From assembly GCA_034509755.1 (NCBI GenBank), contig CM067555.1, positions 6,952,142-7,016,141 of the forward strand: 64,000 nucleotides of DNA. Direction: 5' to 3'. The notes under the pieces are model-generated. The model did no database searches and was not told the DNA's origin. It was given only the letters and a program-made list of their open reading frames with translations. Shown in pieces: positions 11,401-22,375 of this stretch (within the stretch, counting starts at the first letter, position 1; each line of letters begins with the position of its first letter). The position numbers and the translations under genes are program-made. Origin of the DNA: Anisodus tanguticus (lineage: Eukaryota > Streptophyta > Magnoliopsida > Solanales > Solanaceae).

Positions 11401-12840
11401 AAGACGTGAGAGTTAGTGTTTCATCCGCTTGGTGTCATTGTGATTTGTTCTATGTGATTTTTACTCATAAGAAAAAATATGATGGGTTTTTTAGAGGCAT
11501 AAGACCCATCTTGTAGGTGATGCAAAACTCAATAGGTTGGCGTGGATTGTGGAGAGACATTTAGTCCGGTGGTCAAACGGCACAACTATTCACACTATCC
11601 TCGGTTGTCTCTCTAAAAAACATGGCCATTCATCAGTTGGACGTGAAAAATGTGTTCTTACATGGTGATCTCAAAGAAATTGTATACATGCATCATCCCT
11701 TGGGTTTCAGGGACCTCGATCATCCTAACCATGTGTGCTTGCTAAAAAAATCATTGTATGGGCTAAAACATGGCCCTCGGGCATGGTACAAAAGGTTTGC
11801 AGATTATGTGTCTACTATTAAATTTTCTCACAGCATGTCTGATCATTCTCTATTCATCTATTGTCGCGGTACTTCTCTGGCATACATTCTGTTATAGGTG
11901 GATGATATTATATTAATTACCTCCTCTGATAAACTGCGTAAGTCTATCATATCTTTCTCAACTCCAAATTTGCTATGAAAGACTTGGGGCCTTTGAGTTA
12001 TTTTTTGGTATAGTTGTAACTCGTCATGCAAGTGGTCTATTTCTATCCCAGAGAAAGTATGCAACTGAGATTATTGAACGGGATGGCATGTCATCCTGTA
12101 AGTCATCTCCTACTCCGGTTGACACCAAACTGAAGATGAGTGTTAATTCTAGCACACCCTACGAGGATCCCTCCCACTATCGCAGTCTTGCGGGGTGCTC
12201 TTCAGTAACTTACGTTCACGTTCACGAGGCCCGTATTTATTTATGCATGATCTGAGGGAAGAACACATGCACGCTCTCAAACGCATTGTGCGTTAAATTC
12301 ACGGCGCTCTTGATTATGCTTTACACTTATATCCATCATCCGTATCTACTCTAATGTCTTATACAAATGTTGATTGGGGTGGATGCCCAGATACCAGACG
12401 CTCGACATCTGGTTATTGTATATTTCTTGGTGATAACTTGGTCTCTTGGTGATAACTTGGTCTCTTGGTCGGATAAACGTCAAGCTACTTTATCGGGCGT
12501 TCCAGTGCGGAGGCCGAGTATCGAGGGGTAGCCAATGTGGTGTCTGAGTCCTGTTGATTGCGTAACCTCCTCTTAGAGCTTCATTTTCCTATACATAAAG
12601 CTACCTTGGTATACTGCGATAATGTTAGTGCGATATATCTCTCTAGAAATCCTGTCCAACATCAGCGCACTAAATATATCGAGATGGATATTCACTTTGT
12701 TCACGAAAAGGTAGCTCGTGGACAAGTACATGTCTTGCATGTCCCTTCACGGTACTAAATTGCTGACATCTTTACTAAAGGTGTTCCCTTAGTTCTATTT
12801 GAAAACTTTAGGAATAGTCTCAGAGTACGACAACCGACCG
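8464..12840 (+). pseudogene. Ty1-copia gag-pol remnant, same family as 3884-6885
   Basis: Order: gag from about 8464 (LEQEFSYINMEDFPNASAY and LVLHMVAGLSEAYNE), a Gly/Trp/Pro-rich gag tail near 9150-9450 in place of a clear CCHC knuckle, protease with intact MDTGATSHMT (about 9575), integrase remnants around 9930-10680 including RKICIINNIVRTLLAHASLP, a proline-rich linker (10900-11260), reverse transcriptase with HQLDVKNVFLHGDL and SLYGLKHGPRAWYKRFADYV (11630-11810), and RNase H with YCDNVSAIYLSRNPVQHQRT (about 12620). At least ten stops or frameshifts are visible; the YVDD region reads only as a broken VDDI after a TAG. The element is dead but recognisable end to end. Confidence 0.9.
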
Positions 12841-12854
12841 CTATGACTGCGGGG

Positions 12855-13057
12855 TGTGATAGAATATATGTGATAGAATATACGTAGTATATCCTTGATA
12901 TTATTAGTGATATTGTACATCTGTAATTATGGTAGTAATCTTTAGTATTAGGAAAATGTATATTCGATTTTCGTAATTATAAGCTAGGTTTACTATTGTA
13001 TATCATGTATAAACCTATTACATTAATAAAAATAATTAAGGAATTATTCTCTTTTCA
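12855..13057 (+). repeat. 3' LTR of the plus-strand copia element
   Basis: About 203 bp, starting TGTGATAGAATAT and ending CTCTTTTCA, giving TG...CA ends. It follows a short purine tract (GCGGGG at 12849-12854). The first 16 bases are repeated with small changes. No target duplication can be tested because the matching start of the 5' LTR is missing. Confidence 0.85.
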
Positions 13058-13450
13058 GATATATAAAACAGTTTTAAATGTCTTCTACTCACATCTTTCA
13101 TAAATTCATTCAAACATAAAAACCTAAATTCAAAAGTTGTAATACTGTCGCAGGGGAGAATACATATATGTCATATAACGATACATTTTGCAAAGATAAG
13201 GACAAATGGTTAATTAAATAATAATTTATATTAGTAATACAACTTTCTATTTATACTTCTATAAGATTGACGTGAGATGAGTTTAAATGGAGTAACATGA
13301 TCCGTACATAATTCATGTACGGTACTTGTTTTGGTTTAAAATATGGGTAGTCAAACATATTGATCTAGTGATAGATGGAATGGTAACATTCCTATCCAAC
13401 ACATGCCTTAAAATAGTGAGTTGCTCTGTTTTCTTTGGTGTTGCAAACAG

Positions 13451-13566
13451 GGAGGTCCTCGGCTTCCCTTCCAGCTAGGGACTCCACTGGAGCATCTCAA
13501 CATCCGCACAATCACCAGCCTCATCAGCCTTGGTTCAATGGTCACATAGTTGAGTGTGCCAGTTAA
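13451..13566 (+). CDS. Possible orphan terminal exon, His/Pro/Gln-rich
   Basis: After an acceptor-like TTGGTGTTGCAAACAG, an open frame reads RSSASLPARDSTGASQ, then a His/Gln/Pro-rich run, and ends WFNGHIVECAS followed by TAA at 13564-13566. Base composition here is richer in G and C than the surroundings, as in coding DNA. I cannot name the protein or find an upstream exon; the copia insertions just upstream may have separated it. It may be a relic. Confidence 0.25.
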
Positions 13567-14254
13567 CATCTAATGTCAACCACTTTCTACTTCAAAAATT
13601 CTAGTACAAGAATGTTTGCAGAGACATATTAGGAGTATATTGCTTGCATAACCAATGAGATATTCTTATGCTAAGGAGCATTGAATCTTGAAATGCGCCA
13701 ACAGGCAAAAAGGTTGATGCATATCCTCTGACCTCCTTGTAATGGATATTAGTTATTTATTGTACATTTGTAATATAAGATTTGTTTTAGAGTCTTGATA
13801 AACTGAATGATTAGTGGGATTTCTGTTTCCTACTTGCTTCACGTTGACTTTTAATTCAGCCACTTGTGAGGATTAGTTATGTTATTAAGCGATATTATTA
13901 GTGGAATCATATTCATTAGCAGCCATCTTAGTTGTTTTAGTGTTACGTTGAAGTTGAAATGCGTTTCAGGGACGTATAACACAAGAAAAATCTTTTAAGC
14001 TGACATAATTTTTGTGACATTTGAAGGCTCTTGAAGTAATATATTTTGTATGTCACTTACAGGAAAATCTCTTGATGTGATACCGTCATTTTATTGGAGG
14101 ATTATGTTTCTAATAAGTGTGGTTTCAATCATCTTGATTAGAAAAATAATATGCTTAGCATAAATGTTTGATTCGTGTTGATGGAAATTCTAGCATTTGT
14201 GATCATAAATAGAATTCATATCTTGACAAGGTGTAATGCCTGCTATGATTCAAT

Positions 14255-14882
14255 GTAGGCGTGATAAAATTAGCCCATGAAAATATGATCCGTTCAATCT
14301 GTTCAAGTTTTAGCTTATTTATTAGCTCATCTCTTTTTATCCCAATCCATTTTAGCCTATCAAAATTGAGTTGATATGTAGCCCAAAATGACCCATAAAA
14401 ATCTTGTCAAAAATATTTTTTCTTTGATTTACAACATCAACATACTCAGTGTAATCCCACAAGTGGATCGGGGATGGTAGAGTGTAGCAGACCTTACCCC
14501 TACCTTGGGAGATAGATATGTTGTTTTCAATAGACTCATGGCTCAGGATAAAGCAAAAACAGAGCAAGTTAGAGGAAAAAATAGCTATAACTATAACAAA
14601 AAAAAAGTACATCAAGTGAATAACAACAAACATTAGATAGTAACAAAAATTGAAAATATTTTTCATTTGATATGATATTATATAATCGTAATAAAGGGGA
14701 AAATAGTCTTATTAAGTACTTAAAAATTATAAAAAAACGAAGAAATTATTATAAAACATAGTAAGAATTGGACATGTTTGGTTATGACCCGCTTTTTATT
14801 TCATTTTAGTTCAACCATTTATTAACTTAACCTATTTTAATCTGTTTAAATTCAACCCACACACACACTCATTTAGCACCCC
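14255..14882. mobile_element. hAT MITE interrupted by a SINE; same family as the DUF247 intron
   Basis: The left end reads (G)TAGGCGTGATAAAATTAGCC. The right end is the inverted ...TTTAGCACCCC. Flanks GATTCAAT (14247-14254) and GATTCACT (14883-14890) agree at 7 of 8 bases, as for hAT. Its sequence matches the element at 19943-20293 in inverted orientation: ACAAAATTAGC(T/C)CAT at one end and AAAAAG(T/C)GGGTCATAACC nearer the other. A SINE at 14429-14652 is inserted in it. It is non-coding. Confidence 0.75.
14429..14652 (-). mobile_element. TS-type SINE inserted in the hAT MITE
   Basis: On the minus strand it contains CAAGGTAGGGGTAAGGTC, GTGGGATTACACTGAG and a TTG-type tail, the TS-SINE hallmark. 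It is flanked by an imperfect duplication of about 19 bp (14410-14428 and 14653-14671, sharing AAAATATTTTT and TTTGAT), the product of target-primed integration. Confidence 0.7.
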
Positions 14883-15607
14883 GATTCACTTTTATTATTC
14901 TCCATTGAGACCGGATGAATTGTTATATAATGGATCCTTTGCTATGTGAGTTACGTGGCCACCAGAAAGTCTTAAATCTTTTTAAAAATGACTCTTTTAA
15001 AAGCTCAAATCTTTTAAATTTATTTTACTGATGTCAATATTGACGTCTAAGTGAGAGATATGTTGAAATTTGAACTTATTAATTGACTATAGCATGAAAG
15101 GATAGTGATGTGATCAAACTAGTGGATAAAATAAAATGCTTGATTAATATTTTTATTTTGTGTGTGGATAAGCAAGGAAAATATGGCCTATAATGGGATA
15201 AACATTTTCTTAGTTATCTAGAAAGAGAAAAAACTTGTAGCGTATTATGTTCTTGAATATGTGATAAAGATTGACGTACTATAAACTGGGTTCTCCGATG
15301 TGTTTCGGAACTATGAGAGTGTGATAGCTAGAAAATTGTGAAAGTTGGTCTCAGACTTACCCTCGAGTACCGACTATTGTTTTTTTTTTTTTTTTGATAA
15401 GGTAACTATTGCTTCTAAATCAATGAAATTTAACGGTACACTTGTTTAACCCTAACTAAAAAGTATGTTTATATTTCATCTTAGTCTTTGCTACTATAAT
15501 AGTATATAGATTTCTTACAATTGAGTCATGTTTACAATTACATTATTATGTTAATTTACTTGGGATATAGAGAGTATACATATGTATATTGTATCGTAGT
15601 TTTGATA

Positions 15608-15824
15608 CTTTCTCTGTTCCAAATTATGTGATACTATTTTCTCTTTGATATGTTCCAAAAAGAATGCCATATTTCTATATCTAAAAACAATTTAATTTTA
15701 TTAGATAACTTACAGTTACACATTTATATAAGACTTGTTTTGAACCACACATTTCAAAAGTCTTTTTTATTTTTAAAATTTCATGATAAGTTAAATAATA
15801 TCACATAAATTAGAACGGAGGAAG
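15608..15824. mobile_element. Stowaway-type MITE
   Basis: It starts CTTTCTCTGTTCCAAATTAT and ends ATAAATTAGAACGGAGGAAG, with inverted termini and a TA on each side. At 217 bp it is a typical non-autonomous Tc1/mariner derivative. Confidence 0.8.
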
Positions 15825-15980
15825 TATAATATTAGAATGTTGGATCGCTTCGCTTTAACTTTTACTAGCCCATTAAATGCCAGTCATCACTCCTTAGTTC
15901 GATGGACATTTACAACTGTTAGAAAAAAAGGATCCTTACCTAAACAATCGGCTGAATTTATTGTTTATTTTTTTAGCTGG

Positions 15981-15982
<2 letters not shown>

Positions 15983-16027
<45 letters not shown>
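15983..16027. repeat. (AT)n microsatellite
   Basis: About 45 bases of uninterrupted AT dinucleotides. Confidence 0.95.
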
Positions 16028-16029
<2 letters not shown>

Positions 16030-16146
16030 GTTTAATTCTTCTAGAAAAAATTGTTTCCAATTTGTAGCATTTCTCTGGTATTTTTTAAGTTGTAGAATAT
16101 ATACTATTAATAATTATCTCAAAAGATTATACCTCTAATTAATCAT

Positions 16147-16288
16147 TAAAAAATGCAACCCGGTTCACTAAACTCCTCGCTATGCGCGGGATCCGGGAAA
16201 GGGCCGAGGTTGTTTTCCACGACTTGAACTCATGACCTCCTGGTTACATGACACCAACTTTACCGGTTACTCCAAGGCTCCCCTTCAA
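16147..16288 (-). mobile_element. Au SINE with perfect 14-bp target duplication
   Basis: Read on the minus strand it opens with AAGGGGAGCCTTGGAGTAAC, carries the tRNA-derived region with GGAGGTCATGAGTTCAAGTC, then GGCCCTTTCCCGGATCCCGC and GCATAGCGAGGAG, and ends in a T-rich tail. These are Au-SINE landmarks. The middle is shortened. The duplication CTCTAATTAATCAT is identical at 16133-16146 and 16289-16302, so the insertion is fairly young. Confidence 0.9.
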
Positions 16289-17087
16289 CTCTAATTAATC
16301 ATAGGAAAGCAAAAATATTACTGTGGTAAGTAATTAGATGCGTTCCCCACTCATATAAAATTTATAATATATTAATTTTCCTCGAATAAAGAAGTGATCG
16401 ATGAGCAGATTAGTGTCAAATATTAGTAAGGCAATACACACAATTTGAATTCCCCTGACATTCCTTGCCTTGCAGTGCTTGAATATTCCACATAAAAGTA
16501 AAAGCATTAATTCACTCTCCTTTAATCGAGTATAGAGTATCTGCTTCTTTTCTTCTTTATGTTTTCTCACTTGCTCAAATTGTTAGAAAAGAACATGTAT
16601 GTGTGTGTCACATTTTAGGGTCTACTGACTATTCTCAGTTAGTGTACAAATTTAGTCAATATTATGTTCCTAATTAATGTGATGGATTTGAAAGTTAACC
16701 TAGAGATTATCTTCGTACCTCATTTTTTGCAAGTCATACTTAAAGAAGCGGTTAATTGTGTCACCATAATTAATGAAAGAGTTCATTTTGTCCTAGTTAC
16801 GTTAAAGATTAGATATTAAAGTTACAGGAATTAGCTTTACCCTATTTGTGGGGTAAAGGAATGTAACTTTTGTTCATTAGCAGGTTAACGTTATAATGAA
16901 GAATTGCTTCATTTTTCCACGTGATCCATGGAAGAAAATAATGTTCTACTGGTACATTTCTTCTCTTTGTGATCTCACTTGCCAAAGTGGTTAACAAAGA
17001 ACTTGTAGTCCAGATTCTAGGTCTAAATGACTATTTTCATTGAGTGTACAAATATGAAAAATACCTTGGAGATCATTTTACTAAGTA

Positions 17088-17324
17088 CTCCCTCATTCCC
17101 ATTTTATATGAAGGTGGTTGACTCGGTACAGAATTTAAGAAACAAAAGAAAACTTTTGAAATTTGTGATTTAAAATAAGGAATTGAGAAATGTGACTTAT
17201 AAATCATCTCATTAAGGGTAAATGGGAAAATTAAAATTACATTGTTACTTATAAATATAAAAATTTATTCTTTTTTAGATTGACTAAAAAGTAAAGAATG
17301 TCATATAAATTGGAACGGAAAGAA
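17088..17324. mobile_element. Stowaway-type MITE
   Basis: Begins CTCCCTCATTCCCATTTTAT and ends AAATTGGAACGGAAAGAA with TA on both sides. The termini are inverted copies of each other and about 237 bp apart. Confidence 0.75.
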
Positions 17325-18129
17325 TACAACATTTTGTAATTACTTAATGAAGGGAACATATGTATGTGTCACTAGTTATAACTTATCTTAAGATAGATTA
17401 TTTTACTAATGTAACATATCATCTCTCAACTGCGGAGTATTAGTCAAATATTAAATTAATGAAAAACAGAAAAGTTGGAAGCTATATATATCACGATTTC
17501 AATTTGTCCTATAGTTAATGATAAACTAAAGTTGCAGGAAGTTTTAATTAACGGCTTTATTCTGCGGGGTAAAGAATAGACTTTGTGACATTTTCTCGGG
17601 AGAAAAATTTACTCGTGTTTACATAGAACTAATAAATACAAGACATGTCTTTGTCATACATATATTTACTTTGATTTAATCATGAGTTTAAGTATTTGCA
17701 TTTTCTTTTGCACTTCGTATATAAGCAAATTTGTTTATTTTTTTTCCAACTCTTCTATTTCAAGAGAACTAGGTGTCAATATTCATGCAAATTAAATGTG
17801 AGTATTAGCTAGCTAGCTAGTTAGAATAGTGTTATCTTATCCATTGGTGGTATATAAATTATTGTAAGGATCTTATAGTTGGAAGTTGAGAGTAGACTTT
17901 CACCATATCATGCTTTATTAAATCCGCAGAAACAAAAACAAAAGATATTAAACAAAAACTAGATCCCGATTTGCTATACTCTTTAATTTTGGTCAGATCA
18001 AAATGGAAATTAAAATTGTGATTCTAAATTAAAGTAAGATATATCTTTGTTTCCTTTTGAAGCACACTAATGACACTTTAACATTTATTCTTTACTATGG
18101 AACCAAGGCTTAAAATATTCCATCATTGA

Positions 18130-18212
18130 TAAGCCTTTAAATATGGCTACATAACCTTGAACTATTATCAAACATCTCAACAGAAGAGCATCTCAAGCGC
18201 TAGTGTACACTG
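18130..18212 (+). promoter_or_regulatory. Possible promoter and 5' UTR exon of the DUF247 gene
   Basis: CCTTTAAATATGG near 18134 is TATA-like. About 75 bases later ACACTG is followed by GTATGT at 18213, a good 5' splice site. An acceptor TTTTTCAATTGTAG ends at 19094, 14 bases before the DUF247 start codon at 19109. A leader intron of about 880 bp is therefore possible. This is inference from signals alone. Confidence 0.3.
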
Positions 18213-19108
18213 GTATGTAATGTGTTCAACCATAGAAATCTTTTTTTTAATCTTCATGGTATGCCTCTTATATAAATAAAGCATCAATGATTCTTTTCAT
18301 TTTTGTTTCTTTTAAATTAGTGTAATCTAAGTAATAGTTATTCCACAAAGCAAGTAAAATCAAATTGAGGAACACTTGATGATTAATTCTTAGAATGATC
18401 ACGAACGTCGATTTGTCAAAATGATAGAATTCTAAATTTTTAAGTAGAAGAAGACTAAAATTTGAAACTAGTTACGCAACTAAAACGTATTATAATGTCA
18501 CAAGCTTTCCTTTTCTGTTTGTGGATCTATAATCTTGCATGGAAAAATATAATTAAAATTTAAGGGGAGAGAAAAGCCTATTACGAAAGAGCTCTTTTTT
18601 TTTTACTTCTTCTTTCATCCTTTAGGCTTCCATATTAGTGTATATAATTAAATAATTAAAAGTGTGTTCTCCCTAGTATATAGCTTAATCATTTAGATAA
18701 GATAATCAGACACTTTAATATGATATATATTAAAACTAGCAAGAGGGCTTGAGTTCAAATCTAACCGCTACTCGAAAAAGCAAAAAAATATTCCATGTGT
18801 TTGACCAATGAAAAAGAATCAAGCCAAACACGTAAGGAGGTGTATTTGAGATACTAATATAATTTAATAATTAAAAGTGTGCTCTTCTAACAATTTAAAT
18901 TTTTAAATGAGATGATCACACACTTTAATAACGAGGAAATCGAAAAGTTTTCATGCATGTGACATACCATTTCGCCTGCTTTCATGAATTTATTTATTCT
19001 ATACGTATGTGAATAGAGTATATTGATCAAGTAGAGTAATTAGTCATGGATTGGATGCACTAATTAATTAATTTAATTACTTTTTCAATTGTAGCGGAAG
19101 AAACCAAA

Positions 19109-20835
19109 ATGCCGATAGAGTTTGAGTATCCAATAAAAATGGCAGGGGAGGAGGAGCAAACTGAGAAATATCCAATGCAAATGGTTCCATTATTGATGAG
19201 AGAAGAAAATAAAGAAAGCAATGACGACTATGATCCAAAAGTAGTCTCTCTAGGGCCTTACCACCACGGAAAGGAGAAGCTCAAGTTCGTTGAGGATTTC
19301 AAGCCCACTGCCGTTCGCATGTTCATCGACACGTTAGACGAAAATGTCTTCATGGCTGCAATTCTTGAGGATATTGGGTACACTAGAAGTTGTTACCCCG
19401 AAGAATTCAAGAGTAAGTATTCTGACGAAGAATTTGCTCGAATGATGCTTCGAGATGCATGTGTCATTCTAAATTATATCGGGCCATCGCGCAATGAGGA
19501 GTCCCATAAACGGGCCGAGACAATTGGGCATCTTGGTACTGCTGTTTATATTAGCATTAGACGTGACATGTATTTGCTTGAAAATCAGGTACCTTTCCGG
19601 ATTCTCGAGATCTTGGTTCGCTTGAAATATGGTACTAATAGACATGCATTTATAAAGGACATGGAAAAGTTTTCCTTTAAAATGTTCTTCCATGACGAGG
19701 AAGAAAAAATAGAAGAAGTGAATGAAACCAATAAGCTGGGGACGAAAGCCCTTCACCTTCTTGAAATTTTCCGGAGAGTAATTGTCACTGGCCACGAAAC
19801 CACTACAGGTGATAATCCTTGCTGCGATATCAACAACTTGGTAGCGACACTCTGTTGCGAAGATGCTGATAATGCACCTACAGGTGGGCGGTACGTGTTC
19901 CGTTCAGTCACCGATCTGAAATCAAAGGGCATTCATTTCAGGTAAGGTGTCAAATGGTGGGGTTGGACTGAACTTGGGCGAGTCAATGGGGGTTATTGAT
20001 CGGCTCAAAAGTTACTTGGGCTGAAATGAGTTGAGCTAAAAAGTGGGTCATAACCCAACCCACTAAATTCTTACTAAGTTTTAATTTCTTTATTTACTTT
20101 TTAATACCTAATAAAACTATTATTTTTTTATTATGACTATATATAGCATATCAAATTTTAAAAAATGAGTTAAATGAATCAATTTTAACTATATATCGGC
20201 CCAACTTTTTGATGGATAGAAATGGAGGCGTTAATGACCAGCGCAAACTTGAGTGAGATAGTATGTTTTTATGAGCTAATTTTGTCACCTCTAATTTCAG
20301 GGCTAGTCAGATTAAATCTCTCAAGGGTGTAAGGTTTAGTCCCTCTCAATTCTGTCACTCTGCGAAGCTGAAGCTCCCACTTTTATATGTTGGAATGGAA
20401 ACCAGAGTGTTTTTCAAGAACGTGATTGCTTATGAATTCTCTCCCTATGTTGCTAATAACGATAAAGCTGTGACTGCTTACGTGAGTTTCATGAAATTAC
20501 TTGTGGTTACTAAACAGGATGTGAAGGAGCTGCGAGAGGAGAAAATTATAATAAACAGATTAGGGAGTGACAAAGAAGTGGTACAAGTGTACAAAGATTT
20601 GAATACTTATGGTGCAGAAGATGATTCTTATTTCTGGGATGTCAAGAAGGAAATCGAAGAGCACTATAACAGCAAAGCCAAGACTTGGATGGCCGAATTG
20701 AACAGCACATATTTTAACAATCCCTGGTCTATAATTGCGTTGATTGGTTCTCTTTTCCTCCTCTGCTTGGATATTGTCCAGACCTACTATACAGTCAATG
20801 GTGGTGATCCATGTGGTTCAAAAAGACCATCTTGA
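19109..20835 (+). CDS. DUF247 (UPF0481) membrane-anchored protein, two exons
   Basis: Exons 19109-19941 and 20301-20835 join in frame (AG|G) to give about 455 residues, a normal DUF247 length. The N-terminal part has the family signature VSLGPYHHGKEKLKFVE near residues 46-63, followed by the DACVILNYI and DMYLLENQVPFRILE blocks. The second exon supplies LKGVRFSPSQF, LLYVGMETRVFFKNVIAYE, and near the C-terminus one hydrophobic segment (about residues 421-442, IIALIGSLFLLCLDIVQTYY), as usual for the family. The ATG used is the first in frame after a splice-acceptor-like site. DUF247 proteins are plant-specific; grass members act as self-incompatibility determinants, but the role of this one is unknown. 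No stop or frameshift is visible, so it looks functional. The single coding intron is a transposon (separate entry). Whether the gene is expressed cannot be seen. Confidence 0.9.
19943..20293. mobile_element. hAT MITE that constitutes the DUF247 intron
   Basis: The element starts TAAGGTGTCAAATGG and ends ATTTTGTCACCTCTA; the ends are inverted copies with one gap. The 8-bp duplication ATTTCAGG flanks it at 19935-19942 and 20294-20301, diagnostic of hAT. The intron spans 19942-20300: the donor AG|GTAAGG uses the last G of the left duplication plus the element's first bases, and the acceptor ATTTCAG|G is the right duplication. A branch-point-like CTAAT lies at 20276-20280. Removing 19942-20300 leaves exactly the pre-insertion codons. 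A second copy of the family is at 14255-14882. The intron is 359 bp and contains several stops, so the protein requires splicing. Confidence 0.88.
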
Positions 20836-20923
20836 TTTTACTTTTGTTAGTAATTATTTGTTGATTGAATCATACCTATGTCATGTATTGTATGTCATGT
20901 TACGTTGTTACTTTTTCGTACTA

Positions 20924-22375
20924 CTCTGTCTGTTTTATTTCATGTGTGTTAATTTGATTGTGCAGTCACAAAGTTTATAAATAATAAGAGAAATTTTTGA
21001 ATATTACAATCCTAAATTATAGATTTGTGTAATGTATTAATATGTCCTTTAAATTTTGTGAACATGTCAATGTCACGTGAGATGTTGGAAATACATAAGT
21101 TTTTCCTTAAACTTGTCGGGAAAACTCGATTTTACATTATAACTTTACGGAAGTTTATTTAACCCTATTTTTGTTTGAAATAGAATAAATATCAATGATG
21201 GTGTGTCAAAAAAGTAAATAAAGTACATAAATTTAAAAAAAAGGAAGGTGGGTCCACTGATGTCTATATTATACAATAAAAATAATACTAAAACCAAAGA
21301 TGTGCCCCTGGCCCTTTCTCCTTCTTCTAGCCCCCCCCCCCCCCTCTACTTCTTCCTCATCCTCTCAAGAATGCCATATCTGTCCGACTGCACCTCAATT
21401 CTCATCTTCTTTCTTCTTCTTTTTCTAATTTTTTTCCCTTTCTTTTTCTAGATAAATTGAAGAGAGCAAAAAATAGCATTTTTCTATATCAAAATTCCCA
21501 AGACTTATTAGCAAATGACCTCAAAAATCACATTTAGCCTAGGCTCAAATTGTACCACCGATCTGCTGTGGCGTTGTACTTGGTTAGTCTTTGTTGTTTA
21601 TGTGTGTCATTCCCAATAGCCCTAGCCGCGCACAAGGTCAGAGAAGAAAACTGGTGGGGTGGCCTGTAACTTGCAGCTAAATTGTGTTTTTTATTTTTCT
21701 AATTCTTCTCTATTTCGACATTGAACAATTGCAGCTAAGTTGTCATGATTTTAGGGATTAATTAGAGTATAAAAATATAAGTAAGGAAAAGGAAAATAAA
21801 TAAGCAAAAAGAAACGGAAAAAAAAAATCAAATTTTAGATAATTTAGATGTAGCTCTACATAGCAATGATGTGTTACTGACATGATAATGATGTGGCGCA
21901 TGGAGTATGATATTATAATTTTAGAGTGATATTTATGCTCTACTTCGAGTAAAGGCTCGCCAGATTTGAATTTGTACATATAGGACATATGTTTCCATTA
22001 CCATTTTTTTTGTTTTTTTTTTTCAATTCATTTTATACAAGGACAAATACTAAAAAGCGGTTCATGGAGACCCCAAAAAAGGGGGATAGAGAGCGCAGAA
22101 CGGACTTTCCTGATATTTATTCAACTTCAAATAAGAATAGGGGGGTTGAGAATTTAGTTCATCCGACGCGTATACGTCATGAACATCCCGCCTTTCTATA
22201 TTTTATAAAAATAAATGCCCATAAAGTTATAGTGTGAAATTGAGTTTTCCAAAGAAGTTTAGGGGAAACTTTTATATTTTCTCAAATAAAAAAGTTATAT
22301 TAAATATAAAAATTGACATTATATTTGAAACAGCTTAATAAGGAATATAATACACATGAAATAAAACAGAGAGAG
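20924..22375. mobile_element. 1.45-kb element with long Stowaway-like inverted ends
   Basis: The left end reads CTCTGTCTGTTTTATTTCAT and the right end ATGAAATAAAACAGAGAGAG, near-perfect inverses, each bordered by TA. The inverted similarity continues inward with gaps for over 150 bp (AAACTT...GGAAAACTC and ATAACTTTA.GG are shared). The roughly 1-kb centre (about 21210-22200) is not inverted, has a run of 14 C (21331-21344) and no transposase. It begins 89 bp after the DUF247 stop codon and may carry that gene's transcript end. Confidence 0.65.
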
